64,000 nucleotides of DNA from Gossypium raimondii (Eukaryota > Streptophyta > Magnoliopsida > Malvales > Malvaceae). A program made the translations under genes and the position numbers. A model generated the notes under the pieces. The model was not told where the DNA came from. It saw only the letters and a list, made by a program, of their open reading frames with translations, and searched no databases. The stretch covers positions 3,162,001-3,226,000 of the forward strand of contig NC_068569.1 in NCBI RefSeq assembly GCF_025698545.1, read 5' to 3'. Shown piece by piece: positions 22,238 through 34,967 of the stretch; position 1 is the stretch's first letter; the number at the start of each line of letters is the position of its first letter.

Positions 22238-24281
22238 CAGAACCCGGAAGAGCTTTCTAAGGTGGAAATGGCTCATCAAAGTTTTTGGGATAACTGTTTC
22301 CATAAAAAAACACATATCTGATCTTCTCATGAGAATTCAGGTTAATCTGGGTGCTGAAATTGGGATTTTGGGTTTTTTGTTAATTGTTGTTCATGTAATT
22401 TGTTTTCTAATTTTGGAAGAATTGGTTCTCTGCTGTTGGGATTTCCATATAGTTCTCTTTAGTCTTTCCATTGCAAGGAAATTTTACTTCTATGATTGAT
22501 TTCCATATAGTTTTGTGTCTGTTGAGTGTTATTACTTGAGTGAAAGCATATATTCACTTATATGATTTTAATCAAATATTAGCTAGTAAATTGTAGGTAA
22601 AATCGTGCATCCCTACATCTGAAATGGATTTTTCATAAGACTGATTTCCGAGTTTCTTTATTATTTTTAATTTATGGGACCACATTAGCACCCGCAAATT
22701 AGTTTCTTTGTTGTTTTTTTTCCATTTGGAATTTAAAGGTGTTTCTATTTCAAAAAGCTGATGTTTACAAGTGCAACATGATGGGAAAACTGTAGTGGTC
22801 ACTCGTGTTGTGGACGATGATGATGACAACCTAAGACCTACTCGTCTTTGAAGCAACCGATGTTGCCAATCTTGTGTTGGATGGTGAATTTTGCTCACTT
22901 ATACCATGCTTTTTTCCTCCTTTTTGTCACCTTTGTGTCAAGTTTGATGGAATCTCTTAGTTACACTGCGTTCATTTTTTAATCTCATTGGTCCTTGTTT
23001 AATAAATGACTTCTGACATGGATTCAATCAATTCAAATCTTAATTTTCTGTTTACATTTTGGTTCAGGGAGTGATGCAATACTTTTAGGGGCAGAAACCT
23101 TGCGTGGACTATACCTTGTTAAGGAGTGGAGAAAAGATTTCTTGTTTTTGACACGTCGTCTAAACCATTGTTGTTTGTTTTAGCCATTTTGAATTTTGAA
23201 GGTCATTATAGTTCTTTCTGGATGTAGTTTGCGGAGGAGAAACAATCTGTCAATAATTTACCACAAACCAAATTGGAAGAGTTTGAAGATGTCAAGGAAG
23301 AGGTCAGAATGACAACATTGCGCATGCCCTTGATTTTTATTCAACAATACAAGCGGATGATGGTCATTGGCTAGGAGATTATGGGGCCTTGTGTTTCTAC
23401 TTCCGGTTTGGTAAGGCTTAACAAAGCTATATCGATTCGATCATGTCATTAATGTGGAAATTACTAATGTCTTTTCGTGGCTTAATCTACAAAGAAATTA
23501 AATTGTCGCTTCTCAAAATCTTTTGACATTTCACATTTGTACGTGTAGTGGAAGAACCAATCCTTTATTTTCTCATTATGTCTGTCTTTTTAACTCTGAG
23601 ATCCCTTGATAATTACATTTCAATAGCTTTCTGATTACCTTGACATTGTTGCATTCTCAACAACTAATAATTGGATGATATGTAATTTAATCTTTGTTTA
23701 TAAACTGCAACAGGTTATTACATTATATGTTACTAGAACCTTGAATACTGTCTTATCAAAGGAGCATCAATATGAGATATGCAGATATCTGTACAATTAT
23801 CAGGCAAGCAATGTGCACAGTGTGTGTTTAAAATTTTATGATTTCCACTTGTTGAGTAGATATTATGTTATGAACTAATTATGACATAATTATGTTATTA
23901 TTGTCTGCTAGCTCTCTGGAATGTTTCTCACATCAGTTGAGCTTGTTCTAAGCAAGCATAGTGCTATCTGGATGAAAGGAAAACCAACCCACTTAAGTCA
24001 ACTGCCTTTTACTAACTATTCGATGTCAGTTGGCATTGTCATTACCATATAAACAAATGAAGAAAATTGCTCTCTTCTGAGAGTTGATTGTTTTCTTGCA
24101 GAATAGAGATGGTGGTTGGGGTCTTCACATTAAAGGTCCAAGCACCATGTTTGGTACTGTGTTAAATTATGTTAGCTTGAGGCTGCTTGGTGAAGGTGCT
24201 GAAGGTGGAGAAGGGGCAATTGAGAAAGCACGTGAGTGGATCCTAGAACATGGTTCCTTTCAAAAGTTTGTTAGTAAATAG
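22238..24281 (+). pseudogene. Oxidosqualene cyclase pseudogene fragment (N-terminal part only)
   Basis: Four exon-like blocks match the N-terminal third of plant oxidosqualene cyclases (cycloartenol, lupeol or beta-amyrin synthases), which fold 2,3-oxidosqualene into triterpenes. They are 22238-22340 (NPEELSKVEMAHQSFWDN, then SDLLMRIQ in another frame after a TGA), 23228-23410 (FAEEKQSVNNLPQ and [17 protein letters not shown]), 23714-23803 (LNTVLSKEHQYEICRYLYNY) and 24102-24281 ([12 protein letters not shown] and [19 protein letters not shown]). Introns are retained, and the third block would use a GC donor. The start codon, the catalytic DCTAE region and the whole C-terminal two thirds are missing. 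Truncation plus a stop/frameshift in block 1 make it dead. Which cyclase it came from is not clear. Confidence 0.85.
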
Positions 24282-25090
24282 TCTCCCTTTTACAGGTCTT
24301 ATATTTGTTCCAAAGGTTCTACATTATTCTACTCTAGACAATAATTTTGTATAATTCTGTAGGAAGAATGTGGTGTCATTGTCGAATGGTGTATCTGTCA
24401 ATGTCGTTTTTGTATGGGAAGAAGTTTGTGGGTCCTATCACACCCACAATTCTATCTTAGAACATAGCTGATTGCATGCATATGGTTATGTATTTGTTGA
24501 ATGCATACATATATACATATTTATGTCTGTAAATGTGTGCATTGGGATAAATTTTATAAGAGATAGCTTTGTGTTACAATGTAGATTGGTTGGCTAAGGA
24601 ATTGGTTATACTTGAGAGTGGCTGAAATTTGATAATGATGCTATGTGTTGTTTGTAAGACAACAAAAAAATTGCTTTTATGCTGAGCGTAATTTCATCAG
24701 GAGATCACTACAATTGATTCACTACTAATTAGTAAATTTCGGGAGTAGTTTGCAATGCTTTTATATTTTAATAATTGAGTATTATTATATATTTAATTTG
24801 ATTTATTTATTTATAAATAAATCATTGCAATATATGTAAAAACAATTTAAAATATAAAAATTTATTAATATATATTAATATATGTAAAAACAACTTCTCC
24901 GGAAAATATTTTCAGGAAATCTGCCAAACAGCAGAAAATGTTTTATACATATTCAATCAAACACCAGAAAATATTTTCCAGTAAATCATTTTACAAAAAA
25001 GTAAAATATTTTCCAAAAATCATTTTACGGAAATTATTTTATGAACATTTTACTGACAATCAAACGAACCCTTAATATTTTTATTTAAAT
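24282..25090. repeat. Intergenic sequence with a MITE-like GAAAATATTTTCC element near 24880-25075
   Basis: The part at 24880-25075 is a chain of related motifs (GGAAAATATTTTCAGG, AAAATATTTTCCAG, GTAAAATATTTTCCAAAA, CATTTTACGGAAATTATTTT) ending in CAATCAAACGAACCCTTAA. This pattern is typical of old non-autonomous DNA elements of dicots. The rest of the stretch holds nothing recognisable. Confidence 0.5.
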
Positions 25091-25379
25091 CCTTCTAAAT
25101 TTTGAACAAATTTTTAAAACTAGAAGGATAACTCAACCATGAACCGGTGTACAGACTGTTTATTTATTTATTCTGGTAGTATTAAATTTATAGAATCAAC
25201 AACGATAAGGAAACGACGACCTAGAATGAAAGCAAAGGGGGTAAAATCGTCAAAACAAATATCCCTATTGAGGGTTTCTTTTTCTATGTCAGTCTTACAA
25301 AAGTCACAATAGCTGATAACTACATCCTCTCCTTCTCCCTTACTTGCACAGAGACAGAGGTCCAAGGAGTTTGGGGCCA

Positions 25380-25388
25380 AAACCCTAA
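25380..25388 (+). promoter_or_regulatory. Telobox AAACCCTAA upstream of eIF4A
   Basis: AAACCCTAA occurs about 60 bases before the donor of the 5' UTR intron. In plants this element is common in promoters and leader regions of translation-machinery genes expressed in dividing cells, which fits eIF4A. Function here is inferred. Confidence 0.55.
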
Positions 25389-25446
25389 CCCCCAAAACAT
25401 CACCCCAGTAAGCTATCTATCGTCTCTCAATCATCTTTATTATCAG

Positions 25447-25971
25447 GTAATTCTTTTTTTTTCTATCCTTTTTACCCTTGCTCTAGTTCAGCTTATGCTC
25501 AGTATTTTCTTAGCATTATGAGTTTTCTTTTTTGGTATCGCCTTTGCTTGTGGAATCAACATGTAAGAACGGAGACCAGCTGGATTTTGTTTTTTTAGCT
25601 ACGAGTTTTACTTTAATCCGACAGATCTTTTTTCGATACTTGGATTGTTGTTCTTTTCTGAACTATTGCTGCTTATTCATCCAAAAGTACTTCAAACGTC
25701 TAAATTGCTTGTGTTACTTGTGGAATATAGGTTTACGTATACTGTTTTTGCTTTATATAAACGATCAGCGACCTTGTTGGCATTTAGCTCCATATGCGAA
25801 TAGAAGATAGGTGAAGTTCATGTGTTGCCTTGGTTAATTGTTCTGATTAAGACCAAACTGAACTGTCTTCAGCTTGATGCTTTGGCTTTTTCTGGCAAGA
25901 CTGCCACTTTAAGTCAGATATTAAATTTGTAATTATGTATGAGTTATTTAAATATGGGTTGCTATTTGTAG
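25447..25971 (+). other. Predicted 5' UTR intron of eIF4A
   Basis: TTATCAG|GTAATTC gives the donor and TATTTGTAG|TCATGG the acceptor, leaving the start codon two bases into the next exon. The long, T-rich first intron ahead of the ATG is typical of highly expressed plant housekeeping genes, where leader introns often boost expression. Positions come from splice consensus only. Confidence 0.7.
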
Positions 25972-25973
25972 TC

Positions 25974-27972
25974 ATGGCTGCTGCAGCTCCAGAGGGTTCT
26001 CAATTTGATGCTCGCCAGTATGATGCTAAAATGGATGAGTAAGTTTACTGTTTCTAGGCATTTGGCTTTCAGATTCATTGGTGGTAAATGAAGTTTTTTT
26101 TTTTTTTTTTTATGTTTCTTCATGGTTTATTTGATTATTTAACTGGCGCTTTTATAGTTTGCTAAGCTTCTGAGTTCTGATTTTATTGGAAGAATTCTAA
26201 GGCTTTGTTCGGTACATTGATATGAGCAGACTTGAAGCTGTGGGGCAAGATTTCTTTACCTCATATGATGAGGTTTATGACACTTTTGATGTTATGGGAT
26301 TGCAAGAAAATCTTCTTAGGGGCATTTATGCTTATGGTAAGTTGGATATATTTCAAGTACTTTGTTAAGAAAAAAACCCTGAAGGTTGCAGAGAGGATAC
26401 TATCATTCTTTACTATGTGAGGTAGCACTGTTAAAACTTATCGCGCCTTGCAGGTGATTCAAAATCAATTACCTTGTTACCAATTTAGGCTTTTAGCTTA
26501 TATGTCTGCCAGTTAAGATCTTGTGATTTGTGATGGTGAAAAATATAGGCTTTCATGTTCTAGTGGCAGCTTCATTTCTTTGTATTGTTCAAGAATTGAC
26601 CCTTTACATGTCTGCTTGCTAAGTCAAAATTTTCCGTGAAGGTTTTGAGAAGCCATCTGCAATTCAGCAAAGAGGAATTGTACCCTTTTGCAAGGGACTT
26701 GATGTAATTCAACAAGCACAATCCGGAACAGGAAAAACTGCAACTTTTTGCTCTGGAATTCTACAGCAGCTTGACTACAGCTTAGTTCAGTGCCAAGCAT
26801 TGGTCCTTGCACCAACCCGTGAACTAGCACAACAAATTGAGAAGGTCATGCGGGCATTAGGTGATTACCTTGGTGTCAAGGTTCATGCTTGTGTAGGTGG
26901 GACCAGTGTCCGTGAAGATCAACGGATTCTCTCCAGTGGGGTTCATGTGGTTGTTGGTACACCTGGCCGTGTATTTGACATGTTGAGGAGACAATCTCTC
27001 CGCCCTGATCATATAAAGATGTTTGTTTTGGATGAAGCTGATGAAATGCTCTCAAGAGGCTTCAAGGATCAGGTCCTTTTTTTCACTTATAAGCTGTATT
27101 TATTATTTCTTGTGCTTTGCCTAGAAGATGATGGCTCTAGTTGGAAAGTTACTTATTGGATATAATGAATATTTAGGCAGGTTTTTGCATGTTTATGCTT
27201 GAGAGGAAGTCTTTTACCTCTTAGCATTTTAGTATTTTGGATGTAGGAATTTTATCGGTTTTTTCCTAGCTTTTTTCTTTGTATCTCTGTTCTTCCATTT
27301 GTTGTTTTGTTGACTTCTATTGTTCGCATGTGCTAGATCTATGATATTTTCCAGTTATTGCCACCTAAAATTCAAGTAGGAGTGTTTTCTGCTACAATGC
27401 CTCCTGAAGCCCTAGAAATCACAAGGAAGTTCATGAACAAACCTGTGAGGATTCTGGTGAAACGTGATGAGCTTACCCTTGAGGGTATCAAGCAATTTTA
27501 TGTCAATGTTGAGAAGGAGGAATGGAAGCTTGAGACACTTTGTGATCTCTATGAGACCTTAGCAATCACCCAAAGTGTCATTTTTGTGAACACTAGGCGT
27601 AAGGTTGATTGGCTTACAGATAAGATGCGTAGCCGTGACCATACTGTGTCTGCTACCCATGGAGATATGGACCAAAATGCAAGGGACATTATTATGCGGG
27701 AATTCCGATCTGGATCCTCTCGCGTGCTTATCACCACTGATCTCTTAGCTCGTGGTATTGACGTTCAGCAAGTCTCACTTGTGATCAATTATGATCTCCC
27801 AACACAACCAGAGAACTACCTTCATCGAATTGGTCGTAGTGGAAGATTTGGGAGAAAAGGTGTTGCCATCAACTTTGTAACCACAGATGATGAGAGGATG
27901 CTATATGACATCCAGAGGTTTTATAATGTTGTAATTGAGGAGCTGCCATCAAATGTTGCTGATCTAATTTGA
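25974..27972 (+). CDS. EIF4A: Eukaryotic initiation factor 4A (DEAD-box RNA helicase)
   Basis: This is the ATP-dependent RNA helicase of the eIF4F cap-binding complex, which unwinds 5' leaders for ribosome scanning in the cytoplasm. Coding exons are 25974-26038, 26230-26336, 26642-27072 and 27337-27972, giving 412 aa, the family's usual length (about 413). The N-terminus is [19 protein letters not shown]. Motifs in order: Q-motif region around residues 59-66, AQSGTGKT (83-90), PTRELAQ (115-121), TPGR (164-167), DEAD (188-191), SAT (219-221), then ARGID and [11 protein letters not shown] near the C-terminus. All exon junctions keep frame, with GT-AG borders. The protein is almost identical to plant eIF4A-1/2 as remembered, so it appears functional. 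A telobox and a leader intron precede it. Confidence 0.97.
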
Positions 27973-29865
27973 TTCTGGTTCAGGCTGGCTAGGTAAATGG
28001 CTCTCTGGGAATGACAAAGCTTAGGAGGTCCAGTTACAACTGGGAGGGATTTCGTTCCTGCACATTTAGTTGAGCTCCCATTACCATATAAAAAACCCAA
28101 TGTTCAAATTTTGATTTGGTGTGTGTCTAAGCAAGAAATGTCTGTAGTATTGTTCTAGTTTATTCTAAATCATGTTGTTTTATCTATGTTCTTATTTCTT
28201 TCCATCTGTAGTTTCTGTATGTGAGACTTGAGGGGAGATTATGTAGAATGGGAACGTGATTATTTTAGATCATTGGACTTGCCTTTATGGTAAGTTTTTC
28301 GTGTACCCTATCTTTCTATTTCAATAGCATATTATTGTTTGAGAATTTGGATCTGATCAAGAAAGTAGTGACAGGAGATTAATGTAAACCTTTTGTAGCT
28401 TTAGGTGGTTTCTAGTCATCTAGGCATTGTGGCCTATTTTATTTATCATTCTTTCAAGTTTCAGCTATCGGAATATTCTGCTCATCTCTGCTGCACCAAT
28501 ACCTAATGACAAATTCGGAGTCGTGGAGTTGTCTAGCTTCCCTAGCCTCATCATTTGTCGGGTTCAAAATTTTGTGAAACATGCATGTATGTGAACATGT
28601 TCGATGGCATCTGTTCATTCTCTTTCCAGAAGTGCTGTACAGCTAATTTAAGATTGTGTGATCTACCTGTACAAAGTAAGATACTGGCTAGACTATTTCT
28701 TGGTCATGCCTTTTTGACTTTTGAGCCTTTCGGATGGCACCTTGCTTCACTTAATCCCTTTCAACCTACACTGCAGGCAAGGGGTAAAGGCCTATAGCCC
28801 TACAATTAGTCAAGTTGATAACTTTTGTGGATCCTGATGCACCTTATCACTATCACTTGGGAGGGTAGAATGCCGATTTAGCTTTTGTAAAGCATATGAA
28901 AAAAGGTGCTAGCTTTATTTTTCTACCAACTTTAGTGCCCCTCAAAATAAAGAAAAAAAAAAGTACTGAAATTTTACAAATGAGTTATGGCCATTCGTTT
29001 GCTTAGCCATTGGTTTCATTTCATATCAGAAAGTAATTCCAAAATTATTTAAGAAAGCATTTTGAGAATGCATAAATCTCTCATCTCAAGCTTTCAACGA
29101 GTATGAAGAAAAAAGATTAAAAGATGTATTTAGTTGAGTTCTTGGACTGCTTCAAAGGGTATGAGTTGGATTAGTGAGCTGGTTTTAGTTTGTGAAACAA
29201 GCATCATACAATGACCACAACTTGGCTTTTGGTTTAGGGTAGTCGGGAGTGATTATTGATGAGGCAAACGTAAAGAAAAGGAGTTGAATGAAAGGCACAG
29301 ATTAACAGCAACTTAATTGAAGTGCAGCAAATAATTGTTCCACCACTTTCAATCTCAGTCTCTGTTGTTAGGACTAGGCTTAAAAAAATAGCAAACACAG
29401 GGCAAGATAGAAAAAAACATTGGTAAAGCTCTTTAAGCAACCCAAAAAAGTAGACATAATAAATTTTAAATAGGTTCTGCTTCAGAGTACGACTGGTCAA
29501 TGAAAATGTATAGTACCAAGAACTAGGACAACATAAATAATTGGTGTAGGCATAGGACAACATGATTCCCCGTTAAACACGCCGAATATAGGTGTCTCCC
29601 AAAGTCGGTCACAGGATTAGCAAAATGGGGAAAAAAAGGGAAAAGTAGCAAATGCTAGCCTTAAATTAATCCAAAATATCAGTTTATAACTATATTATCA
29701 CCTCCATAACTTTTTTCTACTCTTGATAGGAACCCACCGTTTCTATTATTCTTGTTCCTTCCCTTACCTGTCAAGATCAAAAGAAACTCAACTACCAAAA
29801 CAAAACCACTCACCAGGCCACTACCTTCTGGAATCTATCTGTCTTGAGCCTACCAAAAATCCAAC
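27973..29865. other. eIF4A 3' UTR and spacer before the DUF3511 gene
   Basis: The first 250-300 bases are probably eIF4A 3' UTR, with the exact end not visible. The remaining sequence up to 29700 has no recognisable gene. The last 150 bases, pyrimidine-rich and with TATAACTATATT near 29680, are likely promoter and leader of the DUF3511 gene. Confidence 0.5.
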
Positions 29866-30234
29866 ATGGAAGATTACAACAGATCAAGGTCATATGGCAA
29901 TGGAATGATGCAGCTGGACACCTACCATGGACCACCTAGGCCTTCAGCTTCTTATGACCTCAGGTGCCATAGTGCTGCTGCCTATGCACAGTCCCAGATG
30001 GCTAACAACTACAACTCGGGGAACAACAGGGACTTCAAGTTGAAGAAAGGGAAGAGTGCTTCAGCCTCATCTTCTTCGAATCCATGGAGCTTTGGTGACC
30101 CTGAATTCCAGAGGAAGAAAAGGGTTGCCAGCTACAAGATGTATAGTGTGGAAGGTAAGGTCAAAGGATCCTTGAGGAGAAGCTTTAGGTGGCTTAAAGA
30201 TAAGTACACACAAGTTGTCTATGGATGGTGGTGA
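29866..30234 (+). CDS. DUF3511 domain protein
   Basis: Single-exon gene of 122 aa. The N-terminal 70 residues are low-complexity, rich in Ser, Asn and Tyr. Residues 74-122 form the plant-specific DUF3511 domain: WSFGDPEFQRKKRVASYKMY, then VEGKVKGS, SFRWLKDKYTQVVYGWW to the very end. This domain always sits at the C-terminus of small basic plant proteins of unknown function. The ATG at 29866 is chosen because it gives the typical MEDYNRS-like start and the usual length. No signal peptide or membrane segment is seen. It lies between eIF4A and LOG8. In Arabidopsis a DUF3511 gene is also next to MIR156e and near LOG8 (from memory), which supports orthology. Confidence 0.93.
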   Translation: MEDYNRSRSYGNGMMQLDTYHGPPRPSASYDLRCHSAAAYAQSQMANNYNSGNNRDFKLKKGKSASASSSSNPWSFGDPEFQRKKRVASYKMYSVEGKVKGSLRRSFRWLKDKYTQVVYGWW

Positions 30235-31879
30235 TTTTGGTAGTTGGGCTCTTGTTCCCTGTTGCTCTCTTTTTATGTTTTTCTTGCTTGTATTCAAGGT
30301 ATTTGTGAAAAAAAAATTATGTTTCAATTTTTTTTGTTAAAAGGAAGATTTTATATAAAGTTATTGATGAGATTGGCCACATTTTGCCTAGCTCGATTGT
30401 AAATTCAGTTCAGTTCCTGCTGTTCTGTTAATTGAAAAATCTTTTATGCGTGTATATCTACATGTTATAAATTCTTTCAAATTCTTGGTGGACTTATGAT
30501 CAGAAATGGGGTCAATTAGGTTATTGATGTTAATAACTGTGTTGATTCACTTGGGTAGGGAGGTTTGATTAGCTGTAAGCATAGGCTTCTTCAGCAGCTG
30601 TTTTCAAGGAACTTACGTCATCTGCATATTGTATTGTATTTGGAGTAAGCATTTGATGCTTGGTTGCTGTAGACAAATATATCTACCATTAAGCCTAATT
30701 TGAACCTTTAGGCTGGGAAATGGGATAGGATAGGAGAAAAGATTGCAGATGATGTTGGATCTTATCTTATAATGATCTTATAGTATTATGAGTTTAGCAT
30801 ATATCTGCGAATCGACTGTTTGGTTTCTGATTACATTGCCTTCTGCTTTATCTGCAATATTCCTCCATTTGTCATTACCTTTCTACAACCCAAGCAGTCC
30901 CAGTTTGGAGTGCCATTGCTTTATCTGCAATTTTCCTGTCATGTTGGAGAGTTTCGTCTCCCATCATCTCCATATAGTTTGAGGTATATATCTGATCTAT
31001 ACTAACCCAACATCAACCCAGTTCGAAAAAGTTTAAAAGATCTCAGCTTGTTTAAAAAAAATTCTAATGCAGTTTATGGTGTTATAAAACATGGTTAATT
31101 TTATTAGAGTTCGTAAATTAACATGTGTAATTAAACATTTAAAACAAACTATAGGTGAATGGGAAAAAACTCAAATTAATGTAAAAGATTTCAAACATGA
31201 ATCATAATCTTATTCTATGATTTGAACTATGAGCTAATGGACTTGGGTTCAATTTAATTTCTATCTAACCTGTAGTTTTAACATGTGAATGCGAGAGTTT
31301 ATATTCATAAACAATGAACATACATGAATGTCTTCATGTATTATGCATATTCGTGTATGGGTGCTAAATGTTTAGAGCCAATTTTAGAGGACAGAAAAAT
31401 TTGTTCTAACAAGTTATTATTGTTACTACTCTTTTCTATTGTCTTTAAGATTTTATTATTACGAAAAATTAAGTGAAATTTCATCAACGATGTTGATATT
31501 TTGAGAGACAATTGTATTAAAATTATGTACACAATTTTTCCTAAGCACAAAGTATTTAACCGTTGATAATAATCTATTAAATTTTCTATTTCTCAAATTT
31601 ATCTTCTCTAAGTAAGTTTCTTTCAATAATTTTTATTTAAAGAAAGTAAATTATTCAAAAAAGTTTAAAACTACATAAATTATATATAACTTTTAATAGG
31701 ATTGGCTATCAAGTGTGAACGTGTGATGTTATTGAAGAAATTATATATGGCATGGAATCTGGAGAATTTTGTTTTCTTGTACATCATATCCGAGATGTTG
31801 GTGGTTCATAGTTATATTTCATAATGAGACTTTACCGTTTAATGTCTCATTTGGGAGAAATCTTGAAGTGTCGTCCTCT
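30235..31879. other. Spacer downstream of the DUF3511 gene, no gene seen
   Basis: About 300 bases of probable 3' UTR, then AT-rich sequence. A short duplication (TTGCTTTATCTGCAAT-like at about 30845 and 30920) is the only local structure noticed. Confidence 0.5.
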
Positions 31880-32295
31880 GGACAGACAATCGGACCCCTA
31901 ACAATCAAAGATATTGTCCTCGTGTTGGGTTTTGTCATAGCCTCTACAAAGAGGCGAGTACAATTCATGGAAGGGGTGCTTTGATTGGTGGAGATATGCA
32001 CCTGCAAGACTCGGAAAATGTGATAGTAGTATATGGCGTGTGAATAATAATGGAAGCACTTAGACATGCCGCGACTCGAACTACTAACCAAGACTTAAAA
32101 GCAAAATGTCTACAAACATTGTACCACTTAAGCTATGTGGCTTAGGTACCCCATTATTATTCACATATATTATCTTCACTGATCGAGGCTGTCCCTCTAT
32201 GAACCGTGCACAATTCTCCGTGGAGGTTGGGGATAAAACCCTCAACACGAGTATAATACCTTCAATTGTTGGGGGTCAAGGTCAACCACCCGGAT
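31880..32295. repeat. Fold-back repeat, about 120-bp arms
   Basis: The left arm (31880-32005) reads GGACCCCTAACAATCAAAG, CTCGTGTTGGGTTTTGTCAT, GAGTACAATTCATGG. The inverse of the right arm (32160-32295) reads TGACCCCCAACAATTGAAGG, CTCGTGTTGAGGGTTTTATC, GAGAATTGTGCACGGTTCAT. The arms are diverged but collinear over their whole length, with about 155 bases between them. The loop contains CATTGTACCACTTAAGCTAT. It is probably an old inverted pair of one repeat or a fold-back transposon; the family is not recognised. Confidence 0.7.
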
Positions 32296-34967
32296 GACGA
32301 CAGTTCAAAGACTTCTAATAGAACTGATCCCCTCTCAACAAATACAATAAATATTGTGGCTTGGATGTGTGCTTAATCCAAACTGATATGTAATTGCGGT
32401 TCAAGATGGCCACGAATTTCATCTATGTGCTGAATAGCATCAATGAATGAAAGATGAGATTTGTCCAAAATGAGTCGGTTTATGTTGATAACCTTGCCGT
32501 CAAGCTATTGACTCTTCAAGCAGATCATTTATCCTGCATAACTAGTACATGTCCATGTGTGTGATTGAGGGATTTCACAATACATGCACTTTGTTCCCTC
32601 ATGTGGCCATACCATAGGTGGGGGGGGGGGGTATATGGATGGCTGATGCGGTGCCTTCCATGGCCATTTTGGAGTGGATCAGACTCTAATCCAAGGTGAT
32701 AGGGTGTCATTGAGTCAAGGATCCTAGTCCAGATGCTGTTATGCAGGCAGCCACGCTGCAACCGTCCAACACCAAGAGCAGCAATAGAGAGATCACAAAT
32801 GATCACTGCATATACGCGTACGCCCATGTCACAGTCAATCTATGATCAAATCTTGGGTCATGATCCAGTCGGGGGTATGCAGTACATTCAATGTAGTTCA
32901 TTTCTCTCCAAACACGTGATAGCAACTTCCAGGAATTTAAATTGCACCATAAGTTTTCAGTTGCCTCGTGTTTATTGTGATTACAGTCCATAAATATGAC
33001 AACAACAAAAAAAACAAAACACCTGCTAAGTAAGTCCTGACAAACTTCTAAACAGCAATAACAAGAGTACAGAAACATCCAATTGTCACTTATCGCTTTG
33101 CCCTTTGCTTCATTGAAACCATTATTCGGTTGTGGGGCAAAATGTTGAGTTGATTGATTATTACCGGATTCAGATGAGTGGAAAAGGTAAGCAATCATCG
33201 CATTTTTTTTACTATCGCATTTTTTTTACCAACTGTTGGGGGAATCAAATTATTCCACCAACATGAGCACGCGGGAATCACAGGCAAAGCCAAGAACCTT
33301 CGTAAGTGTTACTGTGTTTTCCAAAGCATATACAATGATCATTCTCTATTTCACCCACCATTTCAAACTCCGTAGACAACAGTGAATGTTCCACGTTGTC
33401 GATTTGACTTTTAAGTGCTAAACTATAGGCAGCCCCCTCCCTCTCTCCCCAAGTACAAGCTTTAACTTAATCAGCTTTTTCAACCTTTCTCTCAACTTTC
33501 TTCGTATGGAAAAACACTTCCTAATTTGCTACTAGCAAGGATGCAGCAAAAAAGAAGAAAATGTCAAGTTCTGGAAGTGAAAGTATCATTTTTTCGTAAC
33601 TTAAAAAACCCTTTTTATTCCTTTCTTTTAAAGAAAGGAATATATTTATGAAACAATCAACTCGGAATTCAGAATCAGAGGACAATAATGAAAATGATGA
33701 TGTCTGGTTAGGAAAACGAAGTCGGATTTTCGAGTTGAAAGGACGGTCCCCATGATCATTTTGATAATGAACAGTGAGGACCAAGGGGAAGAACCGGAGG
33801 GGACCCCATAGCAAACAACTAATGGAAGTGAATGTTTTTGCAAGGAAAAGCACAATAACCCAATTTCGAGAACCAGACTAGGCAATGATGGGGCCACTCC
33901 CTGCTATGAGGTGGCATGGCTCACCATGGAAGTAGGCTGGCCCGTTCATTTTTCCTATTCTTGACAAGTAGTAGTGTAGTAGTATGATACTACTGAAAGA
34001 AATGATGGAGAAATTAATTACAAAGATGCCTGCTGCCGACATGCATTAGGACCCCCCCTTTGGTGGCTTATCTCTTGAGGAGTCCATGTGAGAGGCAGTT
34101 GGCAGATTGGCATCTTCATGAAAGGCCAAGCTTTGCCAAGGTAGACTACCTTATGGAAGCTTGATTTTAAGGCCAAACCTCCAAGGGGCTGTATTTGAAT
34201 ATCATTCATTCAAAGACTTGAAGAAATATTATTGTCAAAGTTTTACACTAAGCTCCACAGTATAGAGGGATTGAACCCTTACCAAAATATCAACTGAATT
34301 CTAAAAAGTAGCAGTATAAAAGGTGGGAACTGAAATGAAATGATTGCTTGGGCACTAGCCTCTAGGAATCACTCTCTTTTCAGATTAGGCCACAAGATAA
34401 CCCAAGGCACTGTGGTCCATCAGTCATGGTCACAGAAAACGATGCATACAAGTATGGGGAAGTTGTCAAAAACAATTTTACCTCTGCCTTTGCCTCTCCT
34501 TGAATGCCTTAGAAAAGCCAGATTACCTTCAAATACATAGAACTATCACCATAAAAAAAAAACTGGCAGTTTTTATTGTTAAAAACCAGATTTAGTTGCT
34601 TGGGATTCTATAATTTTGACTGCTAAATCCAGAAGATGCCCCAATTTCATGCACCTTAACCACCAAAGCATTTGCATTGTGGGACCAACTCACCCACACC
34701 TTAGAGGATTCTACAATAAACTTTTTGCATTTCAAACTTTTTTTGTCTTCCATATTTAGTTGTACTAGCAACTTCATATGACAAAAAGATCTATAGCAGT
34801 TTAATTGGCCATAAATCAGTGAATGTATTAGGATTAAATCCCTTTTTTTATGGTGATAAAAGTACATGGTAAACGACCAACATTTGGTCCATCCAAATAG
34901 ATTATTGTACACAACTCAATGATGATGAATCACATCAGACAACAGTGGGAAACCTACCATCAATGCT
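32296..34967. other. Spacer between the fold-back and LOG8 (holds LOG8 3' UTR at its right end)
   Basis: This is a less AT-rich spacer without a recognisable gene. Frames at 32525-32827, 32803-33198, 33521-33853 and 34340-34540 have no family resemblance or good coding character. A run of 13 G lies at about 32619-32631. The final several hundred bases are likely 3' UTR of the minus-strand LOG gene. Confidence 0.5.

Noticed and set aside
26624..26830. Minus-strand frame inside eIF4A
   Set aside because: Antisense shadow of the third eIF4A exon.
32803..33198. 131-codon minus-strand frame
   Set aside because: Odd composition with Cys/Phe-rich runs and no family resemblance; no splice or neighbour context supports a gene.
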